Shown here: positions 1-5,989 of the stretch, one piece after another
How positions within the stretch are numbered: the stretch's first letter is position 1
Layout: each line of letters opens with the position of its first letter
Assembly (NCBI GenBank): GCA_031732875.1
Contig: JAVMKL010000017.1
Coordinates: 1 to 9,209, forward strand
Origin: JAVMKJ01 sp031732875
GTDB taxonomy: Bacteria; Pseudomonadota; Gammaproteobacteria; Competibacterales; Competibacteraceae
Direction of reading: 5' to 3'
DNA length: 9,209 bases
Program-made: the position numbers and the translations under genes
The notes under the pieces: model-generated
Told to the model about the DNA's origin: nothing
What the model saw: the letters and a program-made list of their open reading frames with translations, nothing else
The model's database searches: none

Positions 1-686
1 GGGTCCAGGAGGTCGGGTCGATCATCGAAGAACAGCGTGGGGGCGGGGATCACCTTCAGCCCCTGCGCCTGGAATGCTGCCACCGCCCGCGGCAGGTGCG
101 CGGCGTTGCTGACCAGCAGAATGGTGTCTATGTGGCGCTCGCGGAGGAGGGCGGTGCTGTGGACGGCGTTTTCCCAGGTATCCCGGCTGGCGGTTTCGAT
201 CAGGACGCGCGGAATGCCAAACTCGGTTTCCAGGGTTTCCTTCATCAGTTCGGCCTCGGGGGGATCGACGTGGGTGGGGTCTTTGTCCCCCCTGGGGCGA
301 CCGCCAGCCGCCAGCACCGGCAGGCCGGTTTGCCGGGCCAATCGGGCGGCGTAGCGCACTCGGCCCAGCGTGCGGTCGTGCAAGGTTGGCCCGTCGCCAT
401 ACTCCGGCGCTTCCTCGTGCAAACCACCCCCCAGTACTACGATCACCCCGGGTCGTTCCGCTTGCAGGACTCGTTCGACCAGCACTGGGTAGGGTTGCAG
501 GGAACCGCTCAACAGGCTGGCGGTGAACGGGATGCTGAACCCATAGCCCAGCACCGTTCCGGCAACCAGCAACTTCAACCCAGCGCGTCGATACCGGCGC
601 AATAACAACATGCCGGCCAAGCCCATCAACAAGGGGCCGCTCGGGGGAAGCAACAGGATTTTAACCAGCGTGGCGAAGGCGGTGAT
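1..686 (-). CDS. ElyC/YdcF-like DUF218 membrane protein, 3' end cut by window
   Basis: This is a DUF218-family envelope protein resembling ElyC/YdcF/SanA; E. coli ElyC supports peptidoglycan and envelope integrity, but its chemistry is poorly defined. About 228 residues are visible and the C-terminus lies beyond base 1. Numbering from 686, there are two hydrophobic segments (about 4-29 and 38-54), a Tyr-Pro before the globular domain, the strand VIVVLGGG near 81-88, an EAELM segment, a TWENA segment and LLVSNAAHLPRA near 190-201 followed by PAPT. These are the family signatures. No ATG, GTG or TTG exists in frame upstream of the conserved N-terminus. The frame opens after a stop at 822-824 and the first ordinary candidates are TTG at 653 and ATG at 626, both inside the first helix. 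An ATC at 686 sits 9 nt after a GGAG and matches the expected start, so it was chosen. It lies 43 bp after the entericidin-like gene and may be co-transcribed with it. Family call is firm; the start is not. Confidence 0.85.
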   Translation of the reverse strand, partial: MTAFATLVKILLLPPSGPLLMGLAGMLLLRRYRRAGLKLLVAGTVLGYGFSIPFTASLLSGSLQPYPVLVERVLQAERPGVIVVLGGGLHEEAPEYGDGPTLHDRTLGRVRYAARLARQTGLPVLAAGGRPRGDKDPTHVDPPEAELMKETLETEFGIPRVLIETASRDTWENAVHSTALLRERHIDTILLVSNAAHLPRAVAAFQAQGLKVIPAPTLFFDDRPDLLD

Positions 687-729
687 CGGCGGTTGCTCCG
701 ATGGAGAAAGGATGGACGGACTGGGTCGG

Positions 730-891
730 TCAACGAGGCGTGGCTTGCCGCGCGGTTCTCTCGATGGCTTCCCCGGCGGACTTGATGTCCTGCCCGGCGC
801 CTTTGATCGTATTGCAAGCGCTCAAGCCGCTTCCCGCGAGGATCAGGAGCGTGCCGAGCAGCAGGGGCATGATGGCGGTCGTGCGCTTCAT
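730..891 (-). CDS. Entericidin A/B-like small lipoprotein
   Basis: A 53-residue ORF with a basic N-terminus (MKRTTAIM), a hydrophobic core (about 9-22) and a lipobox LSAC at 23-26, so Cys26 would be lipidated. The mature peptide begins CNTIKGAGQDIKSAGEAIE, which closely follows the entericidin pattern (CNT, GxGxDI, GGEAI). In E. coli the ecnA/ecnB pair is described as antidote and bacteriolytic lipoproteins, with ecnB induced in stationary phase; in most proteobacteria the single homologue has no proven toxin role. Asn at +2 predicts outer-membrane sorting. There is no strong ribosome-binding site, only a GAG about 11 nt upstream. A TATAAT element lies about 38 nt upstream. No second ecn paralogue is visible. 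The identification rests on the lipobox plus the conserved mature peptide and is strong despite the small size; function is inferred. Confidence 0.87.
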   Translation of the reverse strand: MKRTTAIMPLLLGTLLILAGSGLSACNTIKGAGQDIKSAGEAIERTARQATPR

Positions 892-928
892 CTATTCGAT
901 GACTCAAATAAATTCAATATTTTGTGAA

Positions 929-934
929 ATTATA
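929..934 (-). promoter_or_regulatory. Candidate -10 element of the entericidin-like gene
   Basis: The minus strand reads CGCTATAATTTC, a perfect TATAAT hexamer preceded by C. Transcription would start near 922 and leave a leader of about 30 nt. At 17-bp spacing the -35 position (952-957) reads CGTCCC, which does not resemble TTGACA. A good -10 with a preceding C and no -35 is a pattern often seen in sigma-S-dependent promoters, which would fit the stationary-phase control known for E. coli ecnB; that assignment is inference. Confidence 0.5.
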
Positions 935-1023
935 GCGGATTCTGGCCGGACGGGACGGACGGAACGAGCGACGATGCGCGCGCGAGCCCGACGCCAGATT
1001 TTCCGGAAACGGGGTAAAGCGCT

Positions 1024-1052
1024 ATGACGATGGCGATGGATGCTTTTATACT
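1024..1052 (+). promoter_or_regulatory. Candidate sigma-70 promoter of ydcH
   Basis: ATGACG (1024-1029, 4 of 6 to TTGACA) and TATACT (1047-1052, 5 of 6 to TATAAT) are separated by exactly 17 bp. Transcription would begin near 1059, about 50 nt before the ydcH start. The rest of the 892-1109 intergenic stretch is GC-rich with short GGACG-type repetitions around 948-962 and holds no other gene I can support. Confidence 0.5.
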
Positions 1053-1109
1053 CAACCAGCGTGCAACGTTCATCTGTCCGTAATAAAACCATGATAGGAG
1101 GACACCCCG

Positions 1110-1370
1110 ATGCTTGGAGAGAGCCACGATCTGTTCCACGAGTTTCCGGAGTACAGGGACCGTATCGCCGAACTGAAAGCTGCCGATCCCCGGTTCGCGG
1201 AACTGTACGACGAATACCATAAGGTCAACGGCGAAGTGGAGCGGATCGAGTTGCAAATCGAAACGCCCTCGGATTTTTACACTGAAACCCTGAAGAAAAA
1301 GCGGCTGCACCTGAAGGATGAGATTTACGCGATCCTGCGCAGGGTGGCGCGGGCACCGGTGGCGGCCTGA
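1110..1370 (+). CDS. YdcH family protein (DUF465)
   Basis: An 86-residue, highly charged, soluble helical protein of the DUF465/YdcH family, which is widespread in proteobacteria and has no settled biochemical function. Family hallmarks are HEFPEYRDRIAELK near the N-terminus, DPRFAELYDEYHKVN (about residues 26-40), and the conserved C-terminal segment LKKKRLHLKDEIYAILRR (about 61-78). Length is slightly above the usual 65-80 residues because of a short RVARAPVAA tail. The start is well supported: AGGAGG at 1096-1101 lies 8 nt before the ATG. It is a single-gene unit, divergent from the entericidin-like gene and convergent with the gene ending at 1439. Nothing ties it to the kinase locus further right. 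Confidence 0.92.
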   Translation: MLGESHDLFHEFPEYRDRIAELKAADPRFAELYDEYHKVNGEVERIELQIETPSDFYTETLKKKRLHLKDEIYAILRRVARAPVAA

Positions 1371-1438
1371 GGTTTTTCCAGATAATTTGAGGTGGTCGCG
1401 GGCACCGGACATCGCCCGCTGGTTACCTCCCTTGGAGA

Positions 1439-1837
1439 TCAGGCAACCGGCGGCGGGGATCCGCCGCCGGTTGCCTTGCCGTTGATCGGACTCGACCGTG
1501 GAGTGTCGGGTGTCGAGCCGGCGAGTGGGACCGCGGCTTTAATGCGAGCACGCCGCGCCCGCTCGACCGGCGTTCCCGATTCGACCGGGGTTGCCGGCAT
1601 CCGCCGATGAGAGATGGTTGGCGGGTTAGCTTCCGGTGTGGGCCCGGCGCGGACCCGGCGCAGCCAGCCGAGCACGCGGCGTTCGATGGCTTCCTGGCCA
1701 GCCGGTGGGAGATCCCTGAATATCAACGCTCCAACACCGAGCAGCAGGGTCAGGCCACCCAGGAAAGATACCAGTGGCTGCATGAAGGCGATTGCCAGCA
1801 CCGCCAGCACCGCCAGCACGATATGCCGGATTTTCAA
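1439..1837 (-). CDS. Small two-helix membrane protein, function unknown
   Basis: I do not recognise this family. Starting at TTG 1837 the product is 132 residues, MKIRHIVLAVLAVLAI onward, with hydrophobic segments at about 5-19 and 22-40 separated by a Gln-Pro, then FRDLPPAGQEAIERRVLGWL and a Pro/Arg/Ala/Ser-rich tail that looks disordered. The TTG was chosen because GGGAGGG (1846-1852) lies 8 nt upstream. An ATG at 1864 would add nine residues but has no ribosome-binding site. The gene follows the PP2C gene by about 37 bp on the same strand (10 bp from the ATG option), so the two probably form an operon and this protein may work at the membrane with the phosphatase; that link rests on position only. 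The first helix is encoded by a 9-bp tandem repeat at 1794-1819. The 3' end overlaps the stem-loop. Confidence 0.6.
   Translation of the reverse strand: MKIRHIVLAVLAVLAIAFMQPLVSFLGGLTLLLGVGALIFRDLPPAGQEAIERRVLGWLRRVRAGPTPEANPPTISHRRMPATPVESGTPVERARRARIKAAVPLAGSTPDTPRSSPINGKATGGGSPPPVA
1441..1476. terminator. Perfect 16-bp stem-loop between convergent genes
   Basis: Bases 1441-1456 (AGGCAACCGGCGGCGG) pair perfectly with 1461-1476 around a GGAT tetraloop. The stem lies 70 bp beyond the ydcH stop and overlaps the last codons and part of the stop of the minus-strand gene ending at 1439. Neither side has a U-run, so it is not a classical intrinsic terminator. It is well placed to block read-through or protect 3' ends from both directions. 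The stem is directly visible; the role is inferred. Confidence 0.55.
1794..1819. repeat. 9-bp tandem repeat, about 2.9 copies
   Basis: GCCAGCACC occurs at 1794-1802 and 1803-1811, with a third partial copy at 1812-1819. It lies inside the small membrane-protein gene and encodes the repeated Val-Leu-Ala of its first hydrophobic helix. Because the unit is 9 bp, copy-number change would lengthen or shorten the helix by three residues without a frameshift. Confidence 0.7.
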
Positions 1838-1874
1838 AATGCATGCCCTCCCATCCCCACCCATTATCGATCGA

Positions 1875-2972
1875 TCAGGGCCGGTTCGCCCGCTTCCCGG
1901 CCCAGACGGTTTGGCGAGCAAGAATGATCGTGCAGTTATCGTCCGGCTGGCTTTGCTGTTGCCGGATAGCTTGGGCCAGCTCGGCGAGCATCGTGTCGAG
2001 TAGTTCCTCGAGAGGGCTTTGAGGTTGCGCCAGCAGCGCTGGCCAGCGCTGGATGAACGCCTGCGGCTCGGACAGATGCCAGAGGCCATCGCTGGCCAGC
2101 AGATAGATCCATCCCGGCTCCAGTACCAGGGTACGGCGGTCGCTCAGCCCGCGCAGGAACAGGGGCAAGTTACCGTCGTGCAGTTCGAACAACTCCGCAT
2201 CGAGGGTTTCCGCGTAAAGGCTTGGCACGCCCAGGGTGCTGCCTAGAATGAAGGCCTGACTGATCTGGGAACTGGTTTGCAGGTGAACCTGCCGGCGCCA
2301 TTGAGCGCCGTCCAACAGACCGAGCATCGCCAGGTGGGTGGCCGGCACGTGGTCCACGGTCAGGCATCGCGCCTGCCGTGAATCGACGGCGTAAAACCGC
2401 GAATCGCCGACGTGGAACAGCAGGGCGGGGCCTGCGGCGGGAATTTCCAGGACAATGAGGGTACAGCCGGTTTCCAGGCCCGCCTGTTGAAACTCCTGAT
2501 AGAGTTGTCGATGCAAGGTGGTCAGAGCGACCGAGATCTGGTCCAAGGTGAAAGCAGCCGGCAGGTCAAGCAGTCCCTCCACGGTCTTTTCGGCCGCCTC
2601 CCGGCCATTGCTGTGGCCGCCCATCCCGTCGAGAACGGCAAGCCGCTGGTGTCCGGCCGGCCAGTCGAGCAGTTGCAGCGTGGCTTCCTGTTCGTGCCAG
2701 AGAAAACGGGCCCGGCCCTGGCCGTCGACGACCAGGAAATTGTCCTGATTGTCCCGGCGCCCGTGACCGGTCGGCGAGCGCAGCGAGCGCACCGCGATTT
2801 CCAGCGAAAACTCGGGACGGGCCAACGTCCGTGCGGCGCCATCGGCGGTGTGGGTGGCGGGATGACGAGAAATAGGCATCTCTCTAAAGAGGCGGTCGTG
2901 GCGGAGTGTCGAAAGCGTGCGTGTGGCGAGTGTAGTCGTATCTGTTTGTACGGAACCGGCGGATGGATGCAT
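1875..2972 (-). CDS. PP2C-family Ser/Thr protein phosphatase
   Basis: A cytoplasmic metal-dependent (PPM/PP2C) phosphatase, 365 residues from the ATG at 2972. The metal and catalytic motifs are intact: RRDNQDNF (72-79), LAVLDGMGGH (111-120), the core strand LLFHVGDSRFYAV (185-197), LLASDGLWHL (291-300) and the C-terminal PDDNCTII (343-350). There is no signal peptide or membrane helix. PP2C enzymes of this type dephosphorylate Ser/Thr phosphoproteins and commonly oppose a neighbouring kinase, as PppA does PpkA. Here the partner is probably the intact kinase at 5990-7993, with the pseudokinase gene starting divergently 85 bp away. The chosen ATG has AGAAGGG ending about 4 nt upstream. An ATG at 2879 (MPISRHP, 334 residues) is a plausible alternative, since residues 1-50 show no domain, but the purine stretch before it touches the start codon. 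Domain assignment is firm; the cognate substrate is inferred. Confidence 0.93.
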   Translation of the reverse strand: MHPSAGSVQTDTTTLATRTLSTLRHDRLFREMPISRHPATHTADGAARTLARPEFSLEIAVRSLRSPTGHGRRDNQDNFLVVDGQGRARFLWHEQEATLQLLDWPAGHQRLAVLDGMGGHSNGREAAEKTVEGLLDLPAAFTLDQISVALTTLHRQLYQEFQQAGLETGCTLIVLEIPAAGPALLFHVGDSRFYAVDSRQARCLTVDHVPATHLAMLGLLDGAQWRRQVHLQTSSQISQAFILGSTLGVPSLYAETLDAELFELHDGNLPLFLRGLSDRRTLVLEPGWIYLLASDGLWHLSEPQAFIQRWPALLAQPQSPLEELLDTMLAELAQAIRQQQSQPDDNCTIILARQTVWAGKRANRP

Positions 2973-3019
2973 TTTACCCTTCTGCTAGACTAGACCATAA
3001 TGCGATTTTCGATGGTCAA
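2973..3019 (+). promoter_or_regulatory. Divergent promoter region between PP2C and the pseudokinase gene
   Basis: For the plus strand, TTTACC (2973-2978, 4 of 6) and CATAAT (2996-3001, 5 of 6) are spaced 17 bp apart; transcription would begin near 3008, about 50 nt before the ATG at 3058. For the minus strand there is TTGACC (3019-3014, 5 of 6), but the best downstream -10, TCTAGT at 2994-2989, is weak and 19 bp away. Two CTAG tetramers (2985-2988 and 2990-2993), a rare word in most bacterial genomes, lie within the plus-strand spacer and could be part of an operator. Overlap of the two promoters would link expression of phosphatase and kinases. Hexamers are seen; activity is inferred. Confidence 0.4.
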
Positions 3020-3057
3020 TTTAAACATATTTCTTATTGGAGCCGTTTGGTAAATCC

Positions 3058-5781
3058 ATGGCTTTGGATCTCGAAAAGCGTCTTGAGGAACTTGTGGAGG
3101 CGTATGCCGCCGGCCGGTTGGATGATGCCGAGCTGGCGCGTCGTCGGGAAGAATTGCTGCGAGCGGCAGCATCGGAAAATGGCTCGCATTCGGATGGCAG
3201 GGCCACGGTAGGCGATAGAGAATCGTCCGATCCGGAAGCTCGGGTATCCATCGGAGAAGCCAGGCCGGGAGTGCTGGATGTCGGGATGGTGATCGGCCCT
3301 CCCGACCGCCAAGTCCGGTTACTGAGCGACCTCAGCGGCAAGAGGCGGATCTGGCTAGTGCGCGCCACATCGCCGGAGCCTCGGGATGGCGGCGAAGCTG
3401 CGGATGATTTCTCGGCCATCAAAATCTTTCTGCCTGCGAGCCATGCGCCCGGGCCGCGCGAACCCGCACGCGACGAGCGGGCTCATCGGGCGGATCTCAT
3501 CGGCTTGCGAGCTTATCTGACCAAGGTCAGGGCGCGGGTGGAGCAGGCCATGAAGCTCGCTCATCCCAATATTGCCAGCGTTTACGGATGGCGATACGGC
3601 GCGGATGGCTGGCCGTTCGCGGAGATGGAGTATGTCGACCCCCATCACGGCCGCGGCCTGGGCCAACTGCTGCTCGAGCAAGGTTCGAACGGGTTTCCCT
3701 GGGATATCATTTTGGGATGGCTGCGTCCTGTCGCCGCCGCGTTGGATTATGCTCGTCGCGAACATCGATTCGCTCACCAGCACCTCGGCGCGGACACGGT
3801 TTTCGTTACCGACCAGGGGACGATCAAGCTGTTGGGGTTCGGTCTGGCGCTCGAGACGCGGGAGCCTCGCAGCGTTCTGTTCGGTTCCGCTGGCCCGGTT
3901 GGAGGAGCGGCAGAGGGTTCGGCCGAGTCGGTCACCGCCGAAACCGCCTTCCGCCGCGACGTGTTCGCGCTGGCGTTGCTGGCTTATCAATTGTTGGCGG
4001 GGCGAAGTGCCTACGATATTCAGAGTCCGTCCTCGAATCTGCTCCAGCGCCCGCCCGGATTGACGGACGATGCCTGGCGCGTGCTGCGGCAGGGACTGGC
4101 TTATCCCAGCGAACTTTGTCCGACCGATGCCGGCAGGTTCCTGGAGGATTTCGCGGTGGCGCAAGGGCCGGTATCGGGTATCCAGCCGGATCGCGACCCC
4201 GCCCTGAAACGGCGATGGATGTTAGTGGTGGGGCTGGTATTGGTGGTTACGCTGGGAGGCTATTGGCTTGCCTCGCGGGTAGGCAGAACGCCTGGAATGG
4301 AGTGGCCGACGGGGGGCGATACCCGTGAGGGAACGCGATCCAGTCAATTGGTTCAGGGATCGGAGATGTCGCTGGCCGGAGGGATGGCCGTTTCGATACA
4401 GGAAGCCGAACGCGAAGCCGATTTACGCGCCTTCGAGGCCGCCAAACGGGTGGATACGCTGGTCGCCTACCGGCTCTATCTTCAGCGCTGCCCGCGCTGC
4501 GGTTTTGGCCAGGAAGTGCATGCCGCCGTGCGGCGGCTGGAAACCCAGGAAAAGATCGACAAGCTCAAAACGGACTTTCAAACGCTGGCGATGGCCCTGG
4601 AACGCGAGGGCCGCGAGGATCGGGGAGATGAGGCGCTGTCTCGACTGAATGCGCTGGTGGTGCTGACGCCCGACGATTCTTTCGTCGTGGCGGGACGGCG
4701 GCGTCTTGCGCTCGCCTGGGCGGCGTTGGCACAGGCGAGCCTGAACAGGCCGGATCTGCCCGAAGCCCGGAAGTGGCTGAAGAAAGCCGAGACGGCTCGA
4801 CCGGGGCTTCCGGAACTGGTGGCCCTGGCCCGGAGCCTGGAACAGGCGGAAAGCGTGGAACGGATCAAGCAGCAGGATGCCGAGTTGTTCACCGCCGCCC
4901 GGCGCGCCAACACCCGCAAGGCATACTGGACATATCTCGAGCGCTGTTCTACCCCCTGTAACCACCGCGCGGAAGCCGAGGCGGCGCTGGCCCGGTTGGC
5001 GCCGGCCAATCCGGTGATGCGAGATCGACTGAACGACGGTTCGCAAGGCCCGGAGATGGTGGTGATTCCGGCTGGCGCGTTCCTGATGGGTTCTCCTTTC
5101 CAGGAGAAGGGCCGCTACGAGGACGAGCAGCAACGTTCGATGTGGATCGGCAAACCGTTCGCCATCGGCCGATACGAAGTGATGCTCCACGAGTACGACC
5201 GATTTGCGACGGCGACTGGGCGGGTTTTGCCCAACGATCAGGGTTGGGGACGCGGCCGGCGGCCGGTCATCAACGTCAATTGGCGGGATGCCACGGCTTA
5301 CGCCGAATGGTTGTCCCAGCAAACGGGTTACCGCTACCGTTTGCCGACCGAGCCGGAATGGGAATATGCGGCGCGGGCCGGGACGACGACCAGCCGTTAC
5401 TGGGGCGACGATCCCGATCAGGGTTGCGCCTACGCCAACGCGGCCGATCTGGATGGCAAACAAATGTTTGTGGGCTGGACGGTGATGAAGTGTCGCGATG
5501 GCCATGTCTACACGGCTCCGGCCGGTAGTTATCGGAGCAACGATTTTGGCCTGTACGACATGGCCGGCAACGTGCTGGAGTGGACCTGCTCGCTCTATGA
5601 AAAGGATTCCCAGTCACCCGCTCAGCGCTGCGAGGAACCGATCGCGGAACGCCAGTTCGTAGTGCGCGGTGGGTCCTGGAACGACGAACCGCGCAACGTT
5701 CGGTCGGCGGATCGGCATCGCAACCAGCCCGAGTTCCAGGATTATTTCCTCGGGTTTCGGTTGGTTCGCGAACTGCCTTGA
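3058..5781 (+). CDS. Membrane pseudokinase with C-terminal FGE-sulfatase/SUMF1-like domain
   Basis: A 907-residue one-pass membrane protein. Order: a SHOCT-like helical hairpin (about 4-36); a Ser/Thr-kinase-like domain (about 75-365); a membrane helix (387-405); a helical region with two copies of a Cys-pair motif (about 455-502 and 607-650) flanking TPR-like helices; and an FGE-sulfatase domain (about 664-905). The kinase keeps AIK (Lys122) and a plausible helix-C Glu162, but the HRDLKPxN motif reads HQHLGADT (240-247), with Asp, Lys and Asn all replaced, and DFG reads GFG (260-262). The glycine loop is also unrecognisable, so it should be inactive in phosphotransfer. No signal peptide precedes the helix, implying a cytoplasmic N-terminus and a periplasmic FGE domain. 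That domain shows PEMVVIPAGAFLMGS, RLPTEPEWEYAARAG, DMAGNVLEWTCS, RGGSWNDEP and a final GFRLV, but lacks the catalytic cysteine pair of true FGE. The ATG at 3058 is preferred to an in-frame TTG at 3037; neither has a strong ribosome-binding site. Confidence 0.9.
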   Translation: MALDLEKRLEELVEAYAAGRLDDAELARRREELLRAAASENGSHSDGRATVGDRESSDPEARVSIGEARPGVLDVGMVIGPPDRQVRLLSDLSGKRRIWLVRATSPEPRDGGEAADDFSAIKIFLPASHAPGPREPARDERAHRADLIGLRAYLTKVRARVEQAMKLAHPNIASVYGWRYGADGWPFAEMEYVDPHHGRGLGQLLLEQGSNGFPWDIILGWLRPVAAALDYARREHRFAHQHLGADTVFVTDQGTIKLLGFGLALETREPRSVLFGSAGPVGGAAEGSAESVTAETAFRRDVFALALLAYQLLAGRSAYDIQSPSSNLLQRPPGLTDDAWRVLRQGLAYPSELCPTDAGRFLEDFAVAQGPVSGIQPDRDPALKRRWMLVVGLVLVVTLGGYWLASRVGRTPGMEWPTGGDTREGTRSSQLVQGSEMSLAGGMAVSIQEAEREADLRAFEAAKRVDTLVAYRLYLQRCPRCGFGQEVHAAVRRLETQEKIDKLKTDFQTLAMALEREGREDRGDEALSRLNALVVLTPDDSFVVAGRRRLALAWAALAQASLNRPDLPEARKWLKKAETARPGLPELVALARSLEQAESVERIKQQDAELFTAARRANTRKAYWTYLERCSTPCNHRAEAEAALARLAPANPVMRDRLNDGSQGPEMVVIPAGAFLMGSPFQEKGRYEDEQQRSMWIGKPFAIGRYEVMLHEYDRFATATGRVLPNDQGWGRGRRPVINVNWRDATAYAEWLSQQTGYRYRLPTEPEWEYAARAGTTTSRYWGDDPDQGCAYANAADLDGKQMFVGWTVMKCRDGHVYTAPAGSYRSNDFGLYDMAGNVLEWTCSLYEKDSQSPAQRCEEPIAERQFVVRGGSWNDEPRNVRSADRHRNQPEFQDYFLGFRLVRELP

Positions 5782-5865
5782 GCGGTCTCGGTTTCGCCTG
5801 AAGACAGACCAGGGAAGACCTTTTCTGGAACGCGAATCCGGTGTGCGTTTGTAATAGGGACAGGT

Positions 5866-5916
5866 AAAATCAGCCGAACGAACTGGCTGGTCCGAATGAG
5901 GTGACTGGCTGATTTT
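5866..5916 (+). repeat. 10-bp inverted repeat with internal direct repeat, between the two kinase-like genes
   Basis: AAAATCAGCC (5866-5875) is perfectly complementary to GGCTGATTTT (5907-5916) across a 31-nt loop, and ACTGGCTG occurs twice (5882-5889 and 5904-5911). The right arm ends in TTTT, so the RNA could act as an attenuator or partial terminator between the two genes; as DNA the sites could bind a regulator. The remainder of the 208-bp gap (5782-5989) shows no gene and no convincing promoter; the ribosome-binding site AGGA (5982-5985) for the next gene lies at its end. Confidence 0.5.
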
Positions 5917-5989
5917 CGGGATTTCCGGAACAATCGCGCGGCCCCGCCGGAGGTGCCTGACAGCGCTCCCGATACCACGATAGGATGCC

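Noticed and set aside
96..605. 169-codon plus-strand open frame
   Set aside because: Antisense to the ElyC/YdcF-like gene, whose family motifs are clear; no domain in the plus-strand product.
930..1412. 160-codon minus-strand open frame
   Set aside because: Covers ydcH in antisense and extends over the divergent promoter region; ydcH has a strong ribosome-binding site and conserved family motifs.
2412..2993. 193-codon plus-strand open frame
   Set aside because: Antisense to the PP2C gene, whose catalytic motifs are all intact in the minus-strand frame.
3037..3057. TTG start adding seven residues to the pseudokinase gene
   Set aside because: No ribosome-binding site precedes the TTG; MALDLEKRLEELV from the ATG at 3058 begins directly with the predicted helix.
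4423..5505. 360-codon open frame on the minus strand
   Set aside because: Antisense to the pseudokinase-FGE gene; Arg/His-rich composition with no domain signature.
5784..5824. Possible terminator after the pseudokinase gene
   Set aside because: Only 5 bp (GGTCT with AGACC) pair over a long loop before a four-base T-run; too weak, and the downstream genes look like the same unit.
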